From an uncultured Rhizobiaceae group bacterium (GTDB lineage Bacteria; Pseudomonadota; Alphaproteobacteria; Rhizobiales; Rhizobiaceae), in assembly GCA_937930845.1 (NCBI GenBank), contig CALHBJ010000012.1:112189-176188 (forward strand): DNA of 64,000 nt, given 5' to 3'. Positions 1 to 9,249 of the stretch are shown here, one piece after another. A program made the position numbers and the translations under genes. Below the pieces are notes generated by a model that was given only the letters and a program-made list of their open reading frames with translations, searched no databases and was not told where the DNA came from. The stretch's first letter is position 1. Each line of letters begins with the position of its first letter.

Positions 1-2
1 CT

Positions 3-1355
3 TCATTTGCGCCCCGGCGTGCCGTCGAAGTGCTTCTCCATATCGGACCACACATCGATATAGTTTTCCTGAATAGGCGCTTCGTTTGCTGCGAAATCAG
101 TCAGGTGTTGTGGGAAGCGGGTCTCGAACATAAACGACATGGTGTTGTCGAGTTTTTCGGCTTTCAGATCGGCATTGGAAGCACCTTCATAGGCGTTACG
201 ATCCGGCCCATGGGGCAGCATCATATTGTGCAGAGACAAGCCGCCGGGCACGAACCCTTCTGGCTTGGCATCATATATGCCGTAAATATTGCCCATCAGC
301 TCCGACATGATGTTCTTGTGATACCAAGGCGGACGGAAGGTATCTTCGGCGACCATCCAGCGCTCACGAAACAGTACAAAATCGATATTGGCCGTGCCCG
401 GACTGCCAGAGGGCGCGGAGAGCACCGTGAAAATCGACGGATCGGGATGGTCGAACAGGACAGCACCGACGGGGCAATAGGCGCGCAGATCGTATTTATA
501 AGGCGCGTAATTGCCGTGCCATGCCACCACATCAAGCGGCGACTGGCCGGTTTCGGTTTTGTGGAACTGACCGCACCATTTGATCGTGATGGTCGATGGC
601 CGTTCCCTGTCCTCAAAAGCCGCAATGGGTGCCTTGAAGTCACGGGGATTGGCCAGACAATTGGCACCGATTGGGCCGCGGCCCGGCATTTCAAATTTCT
701 GCCCGTAATTCTCGCAGACAAATCCGCGCGCCGGTCCATCCAGCAGTTCGACGCGATAAACCAAGCCGCGCGGGATGATGGCGATCTCCTTGGGCTCGAC
801 GTCAATAATGCCAAGCTCTGTGAGGAAGCGGATACGGCCCTGCTGAGGCACGACCAAAAGTTCGCTGTCGGCAGAGAAGAAATAATCATCGACCATCGAT
901 TCCGTCACCAGATAGACATGGCTGGCCATGCCCACTTGAGTGTTCACATCACCGGCCGTGGTCATGGTGCGCATGCCTGTGAGCCAGGTCAGCGACTTAT
1001 CGGAGGTCTCAACAGGGTTCCAGCGATATTGACCCAAGCTTTTAACATCATCGATCACATTGGGTGCCGATTTCCAATAGGGCATATCGATGCGTGTGTA
1101 GCGGGTGGAGTGTTTGACGGATGGACGGATGCGGTAACACCATGTTCGCTCCGGCGGATGCGCAGTGAAGGCGGTGCCGGAAAGCTGTTCGGCATATAGT
1201 CCGTAATTGCATTTTTGAGGGCTGTTCATGCCCTGCGGCAAGGCACCTTCAAGCGCTTCGGTCTCATGGTCGTTGCCGAACCCCGCCATATATCCGGGTG
1301 TGATTGCGCTGTTGCTTTTTTGTTGAACGATCGGGCGGTTCTCTTGCGTGTTCAT
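3..1355 (-). CDS. hmgA: Homogentisate 1,2-dioxygenase
   Basis: Opens the aromatic ring of homogentisate to maleylacetoacetate, the central step of tyrosine and phenylalanine catabolism; a cytoplasmic Fe(II) enzyme. The 450-residue length is normal for the family. Visible signatures are the N-terminal [14 protein letters not shown] segment, the iron-site segment YHKNIMSE (family His and Glu ligands) and [11 protein letters not shown] with the third His ligand. I start at ATG 1355, which has CAGGAG seven bases upstream; a TTG one codon earlier is less likely. It is the last gene of a minus-strand run after the sulfatase (52 bases), so it may be cotranscribed with sulfatase and TRAP genes. The next tyrosine-pathway genes (fumarylacetoacetase, maleylacetoacetate isomerase) are not in this window. 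Identity is very secure; operon membership is inferred. Confidence 0.97.
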   Translation of the reverse strand: MNTQENRPIVQQKSNSAITPGYMAGFGNDHETEALEGALPQGMNSPQKCNYGLYAEQLSGTAFTAHPPERTWCYRIRPSVKHSTRYTRIDMPYWKSAPNVIDDVKSLGQYRWNPVETSDKSLTWLTGMRTMTTAGDVNTQVGMASHVYLVTESMVDDYFFSADSELLVVPQQGRIRFLTELGIIDVEPKEIAIIPRGLVYRVELLDGPARGFVCENYGQKFEMPGRGPIGANCLANPRDFKAPIAAFEDRERPSTITIKWCGQFHKTETGQSPLDVVAWHGNYAPYKYDLRAYCPVGAVLFDHPDPSIFTVLSAPSGSPGTANIDFVLFRERWMVAEDTFRPPWYHKNIMSELMGNIYGIYDAKPEGFVPGGLSLHNMMLPHGPDRNAYEGASNADLKAEKLDNTMSFMFETRFPQHLTDFAANEAPIQENYIDVWSDMEKHFDGTPGRK

Positions 1356-1407
1356 CAAAAACTCCTGTGGTCTGGTTGGCCGTCCTGCTGCGTCATCATC
1401 CCGCGCC

Positions 1408-2979
1408 TCACGCGCGATAGGCTGGCAAAGGTGCCCTGTCCTGCAAATCGATCATCCGTCGTAGCATAATTTCTGTCAGTTCATGCTGGGCATTCGCATG
1501 GGCCTTATCATCGTACAGATTATCCATTTCCAGGGGATCCTCTTGCAAGTCGTAGAGTTCTGCCCAGTCCTCTCCCTCACGTAATGACATGCGATATCGA
1601 TCCGTCACCACCGTGCGCACGCGCTGGGGACGATCAAAGCCGGTCATGCGGCGCTGGCTGTCTTCCTCCACGATAATGGCGTCTGGCGGTGCTGCGCCAA
1701 ACAAGTTGCGCCCCTGCAATCCGTTGAAGGGCTGAATTCCAGCGCGTTCGAGAATCGTCGCGGAAATGTCGATAGACGAGGCAAGCGAAACATCCACTTG
1801 CGCATCGGTATTTTGTTGCGGGTCGTTCCAGATAAAAGGCACGCGAATGATGCCCTGATAGTGAAGCAGCAGCTTCAACATCAGGCCGTGATCACCCATG
1901 TAATCGCCATGATCGGAGGTGAAGATCACAATCGTATCTTCATCCAGTCCCAGCGTTTTCAGGCGATGGAGAACCCGTCCAATGGCATCGTCAATCATAG
2001 TGATCATGCCATAGGTCAGCGCAATGATATCACGCGCTTCCCGCTCGGTGACAGCAAACGGGCTTTGGTTGTCGCGAGGGTCCGTTCCTTTTTCAAGCGC
2101 TTCCTGCATGGCGCGAATGGGCGGCAGGCCCCCTTTGCCAAAGGACTCTGGCAGCGAAACGTCAGCCGGGCCGTACATATCCCAATATTTGCCTGGCGGC
2201 GTGAATGGGTGATGCGGGTCGGGAAAGGACATTTGTAGAAAGAACGGCGCGTCATCCTCAGCCCGTTCGCTCAACCAACTTTCTGTCCGGTCAGCGATCC
2301 AAGATGTTGAATACAGCTCTTCCGGCACGGCAGTGCGCCAGGCCTGTGGTGCCCTGATGCGGTTGTCTGGCAGAGCGTTTTCCGGCCCCACCAAACTTTC
2401 AAAGTCAGGGTGCTGTTGGCGCACCCAAAGCAGATAGTCGCCAGACGCCTGATCGGCATGGTCGGCCGCGATTTCCACATGTTCGAACCCGTAAAAATCG
2501 CCATCCATGCGTTCGGCCAGTGGTCGGTCCCATTTTGGGAGAACTTCCAGGTCATAGTCGGGCGTGTGCCGATTGCGTTTGTAGGCGTCCCGCAAATGCT
2601 TGGACGGCACATGCTTGCCTTTTTCCGGCTCGAACGTGTTGGTGGCAGGAAGCCCGGTAAAACTTTGCAGATGCGACTTGCCGATCAAGCCGGTGCGATA
2701 GCCTGCATCGCGCAACAGTTCCACAAATGTAGTATGATCGCGAGACAGTGGAATACCGTTATGTCGTGCACCATGCACCGAGCACATACGGCCTGTCATG
2801 ATGGATGCGCGGTTGGGCATGCAGATCGGGTTAGCAACATAAAACTTCTCAAACCGGGTCCCGGCCTCTGCGATGCCGTCGATATTGGGCGTTTGGACGA
2901 TGGTGTTGCCGTAGCAACCCAAATGGTCAGCACGGTGTTGGTCGGTGATGATAAAAAGGAAGTTGGGTCGTTTACTCAT
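1408..2979 (-). CDS. Type I (formylglycine) sulfatase
   Basis: Alkaline-phosphatase-superfamily sulfatase of 523 residues that should hydrolyse a sulfate ester. The N-terminus ([20 protein letters not shown]) carries the metal-binding Asp pair position, and [11 protein letters not shown] at about residues 53-63 fits the C-x-P-x-R-x4-T-G signature whose Cys is converted to formylglycine. [14 protein letters not shown] near residue 345 supplies the second metal site. Asn replaces the more usual Ser in the signature (CMPNR). There is no clear signal peptide, so it is probably cytoplasmic. Its start overlaps the TRAP permease stop by one base (TGATG), which points to translational coupling and to imported sulfate esters as substrates. 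No formylglycine-generating enzyme is seen in the window. Choline-sulfatase-like or arylsulfatase-like; the substrate is unknown. Confidence 0.9.
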   Translation of the reverse strand: MSKRPNFLFIITDQHRADHLGCYGNTIVQTPNIDGIAEAGTRFEKFYVANPICMPNRASIMTGRMCSVHGARHNGIPLSRDHTTFVELLRDAGYRTGLIGKSHLQSFTGLPATNTFEPEKGKHVPSKHLRDAYKRNRHTPDYDLEVLPKWDRPLAERMDGDFYGFEHVEIAADHADQASGDYLLWVRQQHPDFESLVGPENALPDNRIRAPQAWRTAVPEELYSTSWIADRTESWLSERAEDDAPFFLQMSFPDPHHPFTPPGKYWDMYGPADVSLPESFGKGGLPPIRAMQEALEKGTDPRDNQSPFAVTEREARDIIALTYGMITMIDDAIGRVLHRLKTLGLDEDTIVIFTSDHGDYMGDHGLMLKLLLHYQGIIRVPFIWNDPQQNTDAQVDVSLASSIDISATILERAGIQPFNGLQGRNLFGAAPPDAIIVEEDSQRRMTGFDRPQRVRTVVTDRYRMSLREGEDWAELYDLQEDPLEMDNLYDDKAHANAQHELTEIMLRRMIDLQDRAPLPAYRA

Positions 2980-5012
2980 CAGACCATTTCTCCGGATTTT
3001 GATAACATAGTGTGACGACGAACATCGTAGAAGATCAGCCCCGCGCCAATGATGATCGCAGGAATGTGGATCAGCGGATCAATCACCAAACAGGCAAAGG
3101 CCGCCACAAAGCGCAGCACGACTTCCGGTACGGTGAGCTTGCGGCGGTCATAGGCGGAAAGCGCCGAGGAAAACAGCCAGATGCAAAAACAGGTGCGCGC
3201 AACAATCCATACGAAGACCACAAGGTTGAACTCTTCAACGATCAGCAAAGTGGGATAGAAAGCAAAGATGAACGGGATGATGAATTTGGCCATGCCGAGG
3301 CGGAACGACATCAGCGCGGTCATCAGCGGGTTCGACTGCGCAATGGGTGCCGCCGCATAGGCGGCAATGGCAACCGGCGGCGTTAGGGAAGAGGCTACAC
3401 CGTAGTAGAAAACGAACATATGCGCGGTCAGCATGGAAATGCCCAAGGCCTGTATTGCAGGCCCCATCACCAAAATGATGATCAGATATGCAGGCAAAGT
3501 CGGCATGCCCATGCCGAGTATCAGCGCGCCTATCATGGCAACAGCGAGCGCTGAAAACAGGCTCTCGCCCCTGATGCTGGCGATGACGTTGGCGAGCTTT
3601 AGACCCAATCCCGTTGAATCGAGCGACCCAACCAAAATGCCGATGGCCGCGATGGCGATGAGCAATGTTGCGCCGGACTTGCAGCCTTCAAGGAAACTGT
3701 TCCAGACCCGTTTCGGGTCGCGCCGCACATCCGGATTAATGACCGACAGGAGCAAGACAGTGACAACCGCAAAAAACCCGGCTTTCGATGTGGATTGCCC
3801 CAAAATGAGCGAGGCGATTACCGTCAAGATCGGCCCGATGAACAAGATGGAATTGATCCAGTCCACGCGGGTGATCTTGTCATCCAATGTCAGTTTCTGA
3901 ACTTCGATTCCCTGACGGCGTGCTTCGACTGTCACGGCGGAAAAGAGGCTGAAATAGTAAAACAGGGCCGGAACAAGCGCCGCCACAATAACGTTGAGAT
4001 AGCCCGCGCCCGTGAGGTCGGCCATAACCAGTGCCGCAGCGCCCATGATCGGCGGCATGATCTGCCCACCTGAGGAGGCGGTCGCTTCGATCCCGGCGGC
4101 AAAGGTTGGCGAAAAACCCCGCTTTTTGATCATCGGGATCGTGAATGTGCCGGTGCCCACGATATTGGCGACGGTGGAGCCGGACATGGTACCAAAAGCG
4201 GAAGAGGCAAGAATTGCGGCGTGGGCGGGCCCGCCGCGCGTTCTGCGCGTCGCTAGAAACGCAAATTTGAGCAGCGTTGCACCGGCGCCCGTGCCTTCGA
4301 GCAGTGTGCCGAAAATGATAAAGATGAAGACCGTCGAAAGCACAATATTGGTGATTGAACCGAACACGCCCTTATTGGTGTTGTACCAAAGCGCCTCTGA
4401 AACTTCGATCAGCGAAAAGCCACTATGGGCCAGAATGCCCGGAGAGTTCTGACCGAACAACAGATAGAGAACGGCCAACGCGCCAACGACAAAAAGACCG
4501 TAGCCCCATAATCGGCGGCACAATTCCAGAAATACGATGAGTCCGGCAAAAGCGGGCCAGGCGTCCGCTTGGGTCACATCATAGAGAGCTTCTTCCATCT
4601 GGGTCTGAACAAAGAAGAAGGACCATATTGCCCAAAAGCCAAGCACGATCAGGCCGATGTCGACCAACAGCTGGAAGAGACCACCCGGCGAGCGCGATTC
4701 AGACGCTTCCTCAGCAGGAGGCGTATTGGTGGTCAGCTTAGCCGGAGGGATGGATTGATCTGCATCGACCAGATCAGCGGAGACCAGATCAGCGGAGCCT
4801 CCCCCAACCTCCAGAAGCTGGCGCTTGCGCCTTGAAACCACCACGCCGACAACCAGCGCCAATGCAAAGCCCAGTGCCCGGTGAACTTTGGGGTCGAGCA
4901 GGCCAAGACCCGAACTGTAGATAGCGATTGCGCCCAATACCGTGCAAGACACGATGAAGAGGACGTTGAAGATACGGGTTGTCCCGTCCGGCGCTGCTGA
5001 CTGATCGCTCAT
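2979..5012 (-). CDS. TAXI-type TRAP transporter fused permease (4TM/12TM)
   Basis: Inner-membrane permease of 677 residues combining the small (DctQ-like) and large (DctM-like) TRAP subunits, as usual for TAXI systems. The N-terminal 100 residues hold two helices and a charged linker. From about residue 115 it has many hydrophobic helices, with DctM-type segments such as ASSAFGTMSGSTVANIVGTG, EATASSGGQIMPPIMGAAA and GMGMPTLPAYLI. I chose ATG 5012 (GGAG nine bases upstream) over an upstream TTG. It lies downstream of its binding protein gene, separated by a GC-rich hairpin, and is coupled to the sulfatase gene. Transport is expected to be driven by a Na+ or H+ gradient. The substrate is unknown; TAXI systems carry dicarboxylates and other organic anions. 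Confidence 0.93.
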   Translation of the reverse strand: MSDQSAAPDGTTRIFNVLFIVSCTVLGAIAIYSSGLGLLDPKVHRALGFALALVVGVVVSRRKRQLLEVGGGSADLVSADLVDADQSIPPAKLTTNTPPAEEASESRSPGGLFQLLVDIGLIVLGFWAIWSFFFVQTQMEEALYDVTQADAWPAFAGLIVFLELCRRLWGYGLFVVGALAVLYLLFGQNSPGILAHSGFSLIEVSEALWYNTNKGVFGSITNIVLSTVFIFIIFGTLLEGTGAGATLLKFAFLATRRTRGGPAHAAILASSAFGTMSGSTVANIVGTGTFTIPMIKKRGFSPTFAAGIEATASSGGQIMPPIMGAAALVMADLTGAGYLNVIVAALVPALFYYFSLFSAVTVEARRQGIEVQKLTLDDKITRVDWINSILFIGPILTVIASLILGQSTSKAGFFAVVTVLLLSVINPDVRRDPKRVWNSFLEGCKSGATLLIAIAAIGILVGSLDSTGLGLKLANVIASIRGESLFSALAVAMIGALILGMGMPTLPAYLIIILVMGPAIQALGISMLTAHMFVFYYGVASSLTPPVAIAAYAAAPIAQSNPLMTALMSFRLGMAKFIIPFIFAFYPTLLIVEEFNLVVFVWIVARTCFCIWLFSSALSAYDRRKLTVPEVVLRFVAAFACLVIDPLIHIPAIIIGAGLIFYDVRRHTMLSKSGEMV

Positions 5013-5044
5013 AACACACTCCAACCGGCCGCGACGTTAGGGGC

Positions 5045-5066
5045 GCCGGGCAGTTCATTGCCCGGC
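5045..5066 (-). promoter_or_regulatory. Intercistronic hairpin between TAXI binding protein and permease
   Basis: An 8-bp perfect GC-rich stem (5045-5052 with 5059-5066, loop 5053-5058) lies between the stop of the binding protein gene and the start of the permease gene. There is no T-run after it on the minus strand, so it looks more like an mRNA-stabilising or attenuating hairpin than a full terminator. Confidence 0.55.
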
Positions 5067-5084
5067 ACAACGAAGTGCTTCGAG

Positions 5085-6092
5085 TTATGGACGCAGGTTG
5101 TTGGGGATCGTGAACCCGGCTTCTTCATAGTAGCGCACGGCACCGGGATGCAGCGGCACATTGATGGCCGTGAAAGCGGTTTCCTTGGTCACTTCTTTCA
5201 GGAAGAAGGCTGTTGCCTGAACATCCGAAAGGTTTTCCCAAAACGCCTTTGTCGCCTTGTAAACCACATCGTCGGACACGCCTGAATGGGTGCCAACCAT
5301 CTGGAAGAACCCAAGCGCTGTAATTTCGCCCTCGGTCAACTGCCCCTTGTATGTGCCGCCATCAAACACAGCCATGCCGCGCCCGGGACGTCCGAACAGC
5401 TTTTTCATGGCATCGCTGTCACGCGCACTGTCGGGAATGGACAAGACTCGGAAGCTGCCGGAAAGGCCGAATTGTTCGATATTGGCAGAGCCGACTTCTG
5501 CAGGGCGGACCATCATATCAACCTTACCATCGGCAAGGGCGGCATAACCCTCGCCCCAACTCAGGCGCACTGCGTTATAGTCTTTGCCCGCTTCATAGCC
5601 GGCGATAATCTTGATCAGGGCTTCAGACGTGGCAGAAGCCGAGCCGGCAGGCGGGCCGGTAAAAACCGTTTTGCCTTTAATGTCTTCCCATTTTTCAATA
5701 CCGGAGCTTGCCAGCGTCACGGGATGATAAGCACCGGCCTTGAAGCCCAGAATGGCCCGCAGGTTCTTGGCCAGTTCCGGTGCATTCTCGATCTTGGAAT
5801 ACATGCGCTTTTTGCCGGCCATCAGATTGGCTAGCGATGGCACAGACGAGAAAAACGCGATGTCGCCTTTTGCCCCTTTCAACATGGATTTGGTCAGCGT
5901 CTGACCGGCATTGACCTGAATTTCCACATCGGCCTTACCAGCCTGATTGGCAAAGGCCACAAACATGGTGTGAACGGGATCGCCGACACCGGCAGTTTCT
6001 CCCTTGTAAATCTGGGCGGATGCGGCGGTTGGCTGCATCGCTGCCAGTGCCACCGCGAACACAGGGGCGATGAATGATTTGATGTTGAGCAT
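5085..6092 (-). CDS. TAXI-family TRAP solute-binding protein
   Basis: Periplasmic binding protein of 335 residues for the adjacent fused TRAP permease. The Sec signal peptide MLNIKSFIAPVFAVALAAMQ ends near ASA-Q at residue 26. The mature part has TAXI features: GVGDPVHTMFVAFANQAGK, a GQTLTKSMLKGAKGDIAFFSS segment and a late HPGAVRYYEEAGF motif. I start at ATG 6092, where GGGAG precedes the codon and a clean signal peptide follows. A longer reading to 6281 would run into the divergent lysR gene. It is first in the minus-strand run binding protein-permease-sulfatase-hmgA. The neighbouring LysR gene, transcribed away, is the likely regulator. Confidence 0.93.
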   Translation of the reverse strand: MLNIKSFIAPVFAVALAAMQPTAASAQIYKGETAGVGDPVHTMFVAFANQAGKADVEIQVNAGQTLTKSMLKGAKGDIAFFSSVPSLANLMAGKKRMYSKIENAPELAKNLRAILGFKAGAYHPVTLASSGIEKWEDIKGKTVFTGPPAGSASATSEALIKIIAGYEAGKDYNAVRLSWGEGYAALADGKVDMMVRPAEVGSANIEQFGLSGSFRVLSIPDSARDSDAMKKLFGRPGRGMAVFDGGTYKGQLTEGEITALGFFQMVGTHSGVSDDVVYKATKAFWENLSDVQATAFFLKEVTKETAFTAINVPLHPGAVRYYEEAGFTIPNNLRP

Positions 6093-6114
6093 GTCTTTCT
6101 CCCAAATAGATCGC

Positions 6115-6130
6115 GCAATCCTAGCATTGC
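6115..6130. promoter_or_regulatory. Dyad in the divergent lysR / TAXI promoter region
   Basis: GCAAT-N6-ATTGC is a perfect 5-bp-arm inverted repeat in the 89-base gap between the TAXI binding protein start (6092) and lysR (6182). Position and symmetry suit a LysR-type operator. Binding is inferred only. Confidence 0.4.
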
Positions 6131-6181
6131 ACATTTCATTACGTATAATAATTTCTTGGTCTCTATATATAGCGTTTTGAT

Positions 6182-7078
6182 ATGAAACTTGATCCAAGAC
6201 ATCTCCTTCAGCTTTCCGTAGTTGTCGAATCCGGTTCCTTTCAATTGGCGGCAGATCGATTGAGGCTGACCCAACCTGCACTCAGTCGAAACATGAAAAC
6301 GCTCGAAGATCGACTGGGTGTCCCCCTTTTTCAAAGGGACGGACGACGATCTGTGCCGAATGATGACGCCCTGCGTCTTGCCAAGAACGGGCTAGCCATA
6401 AGGATCGCCCAGGAACAGGCTTCCACCCACGCCGATAATGTTGCAAGCGGACAATCCGGTTTGTTGCGCCTTGGCGCGCCACCTATCGTGGCTGGTCGCT
6501 ATCTTACCAGTGTTTTGGCCAAGTTCATGAACGACTTTCCCGATTGTGTCGTGGAATTGCGAACGGGCCTCGTTCATGAATTGAGGTCGATGGTTGAGCG
6601 CGGTCAGATTGATCTGGTAATAGCCCCGCAAAATTTGGCAGAACATTCCGAGGAACTCGAATTTCTCCCGCTGGTCAACGACCGTATCGGTATCCTGTCC
6701 AAGGTCGATCATCATCTTTCCAAGCAGAAGAAAATAACAAGAAATGATCTAAAAAACGAACGCTGGTTAGCGCACTCTCGCGGCAGCCTTCTGTGGCATC
6801 AAACCGAGACGGCAATGGTCGCGCTGGGCCTGCACCAGATTCGTATTGCCTGTGTTACAGACTCAATAAGATCGGCACTTGAAATTGTTGCGGAAACAGA
6901 ACTCATCACAACGATGCCACGGCTCACCACCGAGCCGTATTTGGGAGATCAGCTGTCATTTTTGCCGTTTGAACACCCCTTGTTCAAACGGAATTTGGGC
7001 GCAGTCTATCGGGCCAACATGCCTGTCAGTCCTGCAATGTCCCGGTTTCTCAAATTGCTGCAAAGAGGTTCAAATTAG
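6182..7078 (+). CDS. LysR-family transcriptional regulator
   Basis: 298 residues, the usual LysR length. The winged helix-turn-helix covers residues 1-65 (SGSFQLAADRLRLTQPALSRNMKTLEDRLGVPLF), with typical helix signatures and the linker helix after it. From about residue 90 follows an effector-binding domain of the periplasmic-binding-protein fold. The gene starts 89 bases from, and divergent to, the TAXI-TRAP operon, the usual layout for a regulator of that operon. The start ATG 6182 has no good ribosome site. The effector is unknown. The gene ends 33 bases from the convergent hutC. Confidence 0.92.
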   Translation: MKLDPRHLLQLSVVVESGSFQLAADRLRLTQPALSRNMKTLEDRLGVPLFQRDGRRSVPNDDALRLAKNGLAIRIAQEQASTHADNVASGQSGLLRLGAPPIVAGRYLTSVLAKFMNDFPDCVVELRTGLVHELRSMVERGQIDLVIAPQNLAEHSEELEFLPLVNDRIGILSKVDHHLSKQKKITRNDLKNERWLAHSRGSLLWHQTETAMVALGLHQIRIACVTDSIRSALEIVAETELITTMPRLTTEPYLGDQLSFLPFEHPLFKRNLGAVYRANMPVSPAMSRFLKLLQRGSN

Positions 7079-7111
7079 GGGCGGCAGGAACGAAACCTAT
7101 TCGGGATATGC

Positions 7112-7813
7112 CTAGAGAACAGTGCGCATCTGGTAGCCAGAATGGAACACCAGTTTCACGCTTGTTATGGCAATGTCGTTGTTCCAGGTAGTGCGATCAA
7201 TTGCGAACAGAGCTTCACCGCTTTTCGCGCCAAGCCGTTCGGCAATCGATGCATCCCCGCTTGTCGCAGAAAATGCAATATCGCCGTTTGTGAAGGGCGC
7301 ATTGGCCACAAGCCATTCATTGGCACTGATGCTCTTGAAATCTGCATTCAAAATGTCTGGCACAGCGTCCAGATTGATCCACCTGTCGGAGGCAACGTAA
7401 GGTTTGCCGTCTGACAAATGCACAGATTGGTGATGCAGCATAGGCTCATCTCCGTTCAGGCGCATGGTCGCATGAATATTCAGGGGCGGTTCCTCGATCT
7501 TTGAAGAGAAGACGGCATAGGCATAGCTGTGATTGCCCGCCTCGATTTCTTCACGAATAACCGGAATGTTCAATGTTGCCCGCCGTACGGGATTTGTTGC
7601 GACACGTGTGCCGGCCTTGCGCTTTCGGTCCAGCAGGCCATTTTCGGCAATGGCTCGCAGGGCGCGATTGACGGTGGCCCGCGCGCAGCCGAACTCTTCA
7701 GCCAAATCAGACTCATTTGGAATGAGTTGCCCCGGTTCCCACTGCCGCGAGTGAATGCGGGATAGCACTTCGGCCTCCACAGCTTTCCAGTTGCTGAGGC
7801 TCACGGAACTCAA
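7112..7813 (-). CDS. hutC: Histidine utilisation repressor (GntR/HutC family)
   Basis: 233 residues: an N-terminal GntR winged helix (about 5-75, with IPNESDLAEEFGCARATVNRAL) and a C-terminal UTRA effector domain (about 95-233). It should repress the hut genes and release DNA on binding urocanate. The stop of hutF overlaps its start (TTGA), and the start codon appears to be TTG 7813 with GGGAG nine bases upstream; GTG 7804 is the alternative. It is cotranscribed with hutF and divergent from hutIHGU, so the repressor is autoregulated if the palindrome at 9203-9216 is its operator. Confidence 0.93.
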   Translation of the reverse strand: MSSVSLSNWKAVEAEVLSRIHSRQWEPGQLIPNESDLAEEFGCARATVNRALRAIAENGLLDRKRKAGTRVATNPVRRATLNIPVIREEIEAGNHSYAYAVFSSKIEEPPLNIHATMRLNGDEPMLHHQSVHLSDGKPYVASDRWINLDAVPDILNADFKSISANEWLVANAPFTNGDIAFSATSGDASIAERLGAKSGEALFAIDRTTWNNDIAITSVKLVFHSGYQMRTVL

Positions 7814-9177
7814 ATCACATCTCCCAAGTTGCGCATGGTGTTGCTGTAGTTCGCGACAATCGCATCACGCCGGACGTGGTGCCCATTTTGAACCATATGG
7901 CGCCCTGCAGACCAGACATCTTTCACCATGCGGTCGTCGCCCGCGAAAATATAACTGTCGAGCACCACATCACCACTTTTGCCTTCAAGGTCCACATGGT
8001 CCGTGTCCAGGGACATGAGGTCTGCCCAGTTGCCAACGGCAATCGCACCCGTTTGACGACCAGCCGCTTGTGCGCCTCCAGAACAAATCTCATCGAACAA
8101 CCGACGCCCAGTCGACTTTTCATGTGTTGCCAGCGCAGCACGGGAGCGATCACGCAGGCGTTGGGAATAGTCCAATGTGCGCAATTCTTCTGACAGGCTG
8201 ATGCGGATGTTGGAATCCGATCCGATGGCGATTTTGCCGCCCGCATCCAACCATCCCAACCCATCGAAAATGCCATCACCCAAGCTGGATTCCGTAATTG
8301 GGCAAAGGCCAGCAACAGCGCCAGTTTGCGCCAGTGCTTTGGTTTCATGGGGTTGCATTTGTGTGCAGTGAATCAGGCACCAGCGCCCGTCGATTGGAAG
8401 ATTGTCCAACACCCATTCAACTGGCCTTTTGCCCCATGCGGCTTGGACCTCTTCAACCTCGGCGATCTGTTCTGCCAAATGCATGTGAATTGGGCCATTT
8501 GCGCCAAGGGTCATGAGTGCTGACAGACCGTCGGCTCCAACAGCGCGAAGGCTGTGTGGGGCAATGCCTGAATTCGCGTCAGATGACAGGCCTTTGACCG
8601 TGCGGCTTGCCTCTTCCAGCAATCGCCCAAAACGATCAATGTCATTGCCGAACCGAATTTGCCCTTCCCCAAGTGGGCGTTGGTCGCAGCCGCCATATTG
8701 GTAATGTACAGGCAGCAATGTCAGCCCAATGCCGGACTGTTCGGCTGCAGCAGCCACCCGTTGCGACATTTCAGCGAGGTCATCATATGGCGCGCCACCC
8801 GGTTGATGATGGAGATAGTGAAATTCTCCGTTGGTGGCATAGCCCGCCTCCAGCATTTCCATTTGTACGAAGGCCGTTATGGCTTCGACATGGTCTGGTG
8901 TCAGACGGTCAAGAAAGCGAAACATCAATTGCCGCCAGGTCCAGAATGTATCGTTCGGGTTGGGCCCGCGCCGCTCCGTCAGCCCCGCCATGGCGCGTTG
9001 AAAGGCATGGCTGTGAACATTGACCGGGGCAGGCAGCAACACGCCCACGTGGTGATCGGCGGTTTTGGACGCTTCAACACATACACGGTCAATACGACCC
9101 ATTGCGTCCATTTCCACAGTAACGTCATGTGCCCAGCCATCAGGCAACAATGCCTGTTTTGCAAAAAGTGTGGTCAT
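7810..9177 (-). CDS. hutF: Formimidoylglutamate deiminase
   Basis: Amidohydrolase of 455 residues that converts N-formimidoyl-L-glutamate to N-formyl-L-glutamate plus ammonia, the fourth step of the five-step histidine pathway. The metal site motif HSHAFQRAMAG lies at about residues 55-65; later metal or catalytic segments include HMHLAEQ, LIHCTQM and IGSDSNI. I start at ATG 9177 rather than the upstream TTG 9198. Having HutF together with HutG shows that this organism uses the deiminase route and not the one-step formiminoglutamase. It is coupled to hutC by a 4-base overlap. Confidence 0.95.
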   Translation of the reverse strand: MTTLFAKQALLPDGWAHDVTVEMDAMGRIDRVCVEASKTADHHVGVLLPAPVNVHSHAFQRAMAGLTERRGPNPNDTFWTWRQLMFRFLDRLTPDHVEAITAFVQMEMLEAGYATNGEFHYLHHQPGGAPYDDLAEMSQRVAAAAEQSGIGLTLLPVHYQYGGCDQRPLGEGQIRFGNDIDRFGRLLEEASRTVKGLSSDANSGIAPHSLRAVGADGLSALMTLGANGPIHMHLAEQIAEVEEVQAAWGKRPVEWVLDNLPIDGRWCLIHCTQMQPHETKALAQTGAVAGLCPITESSLGDGIFDGLGWLDAGGKIAIGSDSNIRISLSEELRTLDYSQRLRDRSRAALATHEKSTGRRLFDEICSGGAQAAGRQTGAIAVGNWADLMSLDTDHVDLEGKSGDVVLDSYIFAGDDRMVKDVWSAGRHMVQNGHHVRRDAIVANYSNTMRNLGDVI

Positions 9178-9202
9178 GAATGGCCCAGCTTGACACAATT
9201 AT

Positions 9203-9216
9203 TATGTGCATACATA
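9203..9216. promoter_or_regulatory. Probable HutC operator
   Basis: TATGT-N4-ACATA, a 14-bp inverted repeat, lies in the 72-base divergent gap between hutF and hutI. GntR/HutC regulators bind GT-Nx-AC dyads, and this is the clear one here. It could control both directions at once. Confidence 0.55.
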
Positions 9217-9249
9217 TAAAGATTATAAGCATCCTAATCAAGCGCGCCC

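Noticed and set aside
30..1199. A 389-codon plus-strand frame opposite hmgA
   Set aside because: Shadow of a clear homogentisate dioxygenase gene.
6093..6281. N-terminal extension of the first TAXI protein
   Set aside because: It would overlap the lysR start and would hide the signal peptide.
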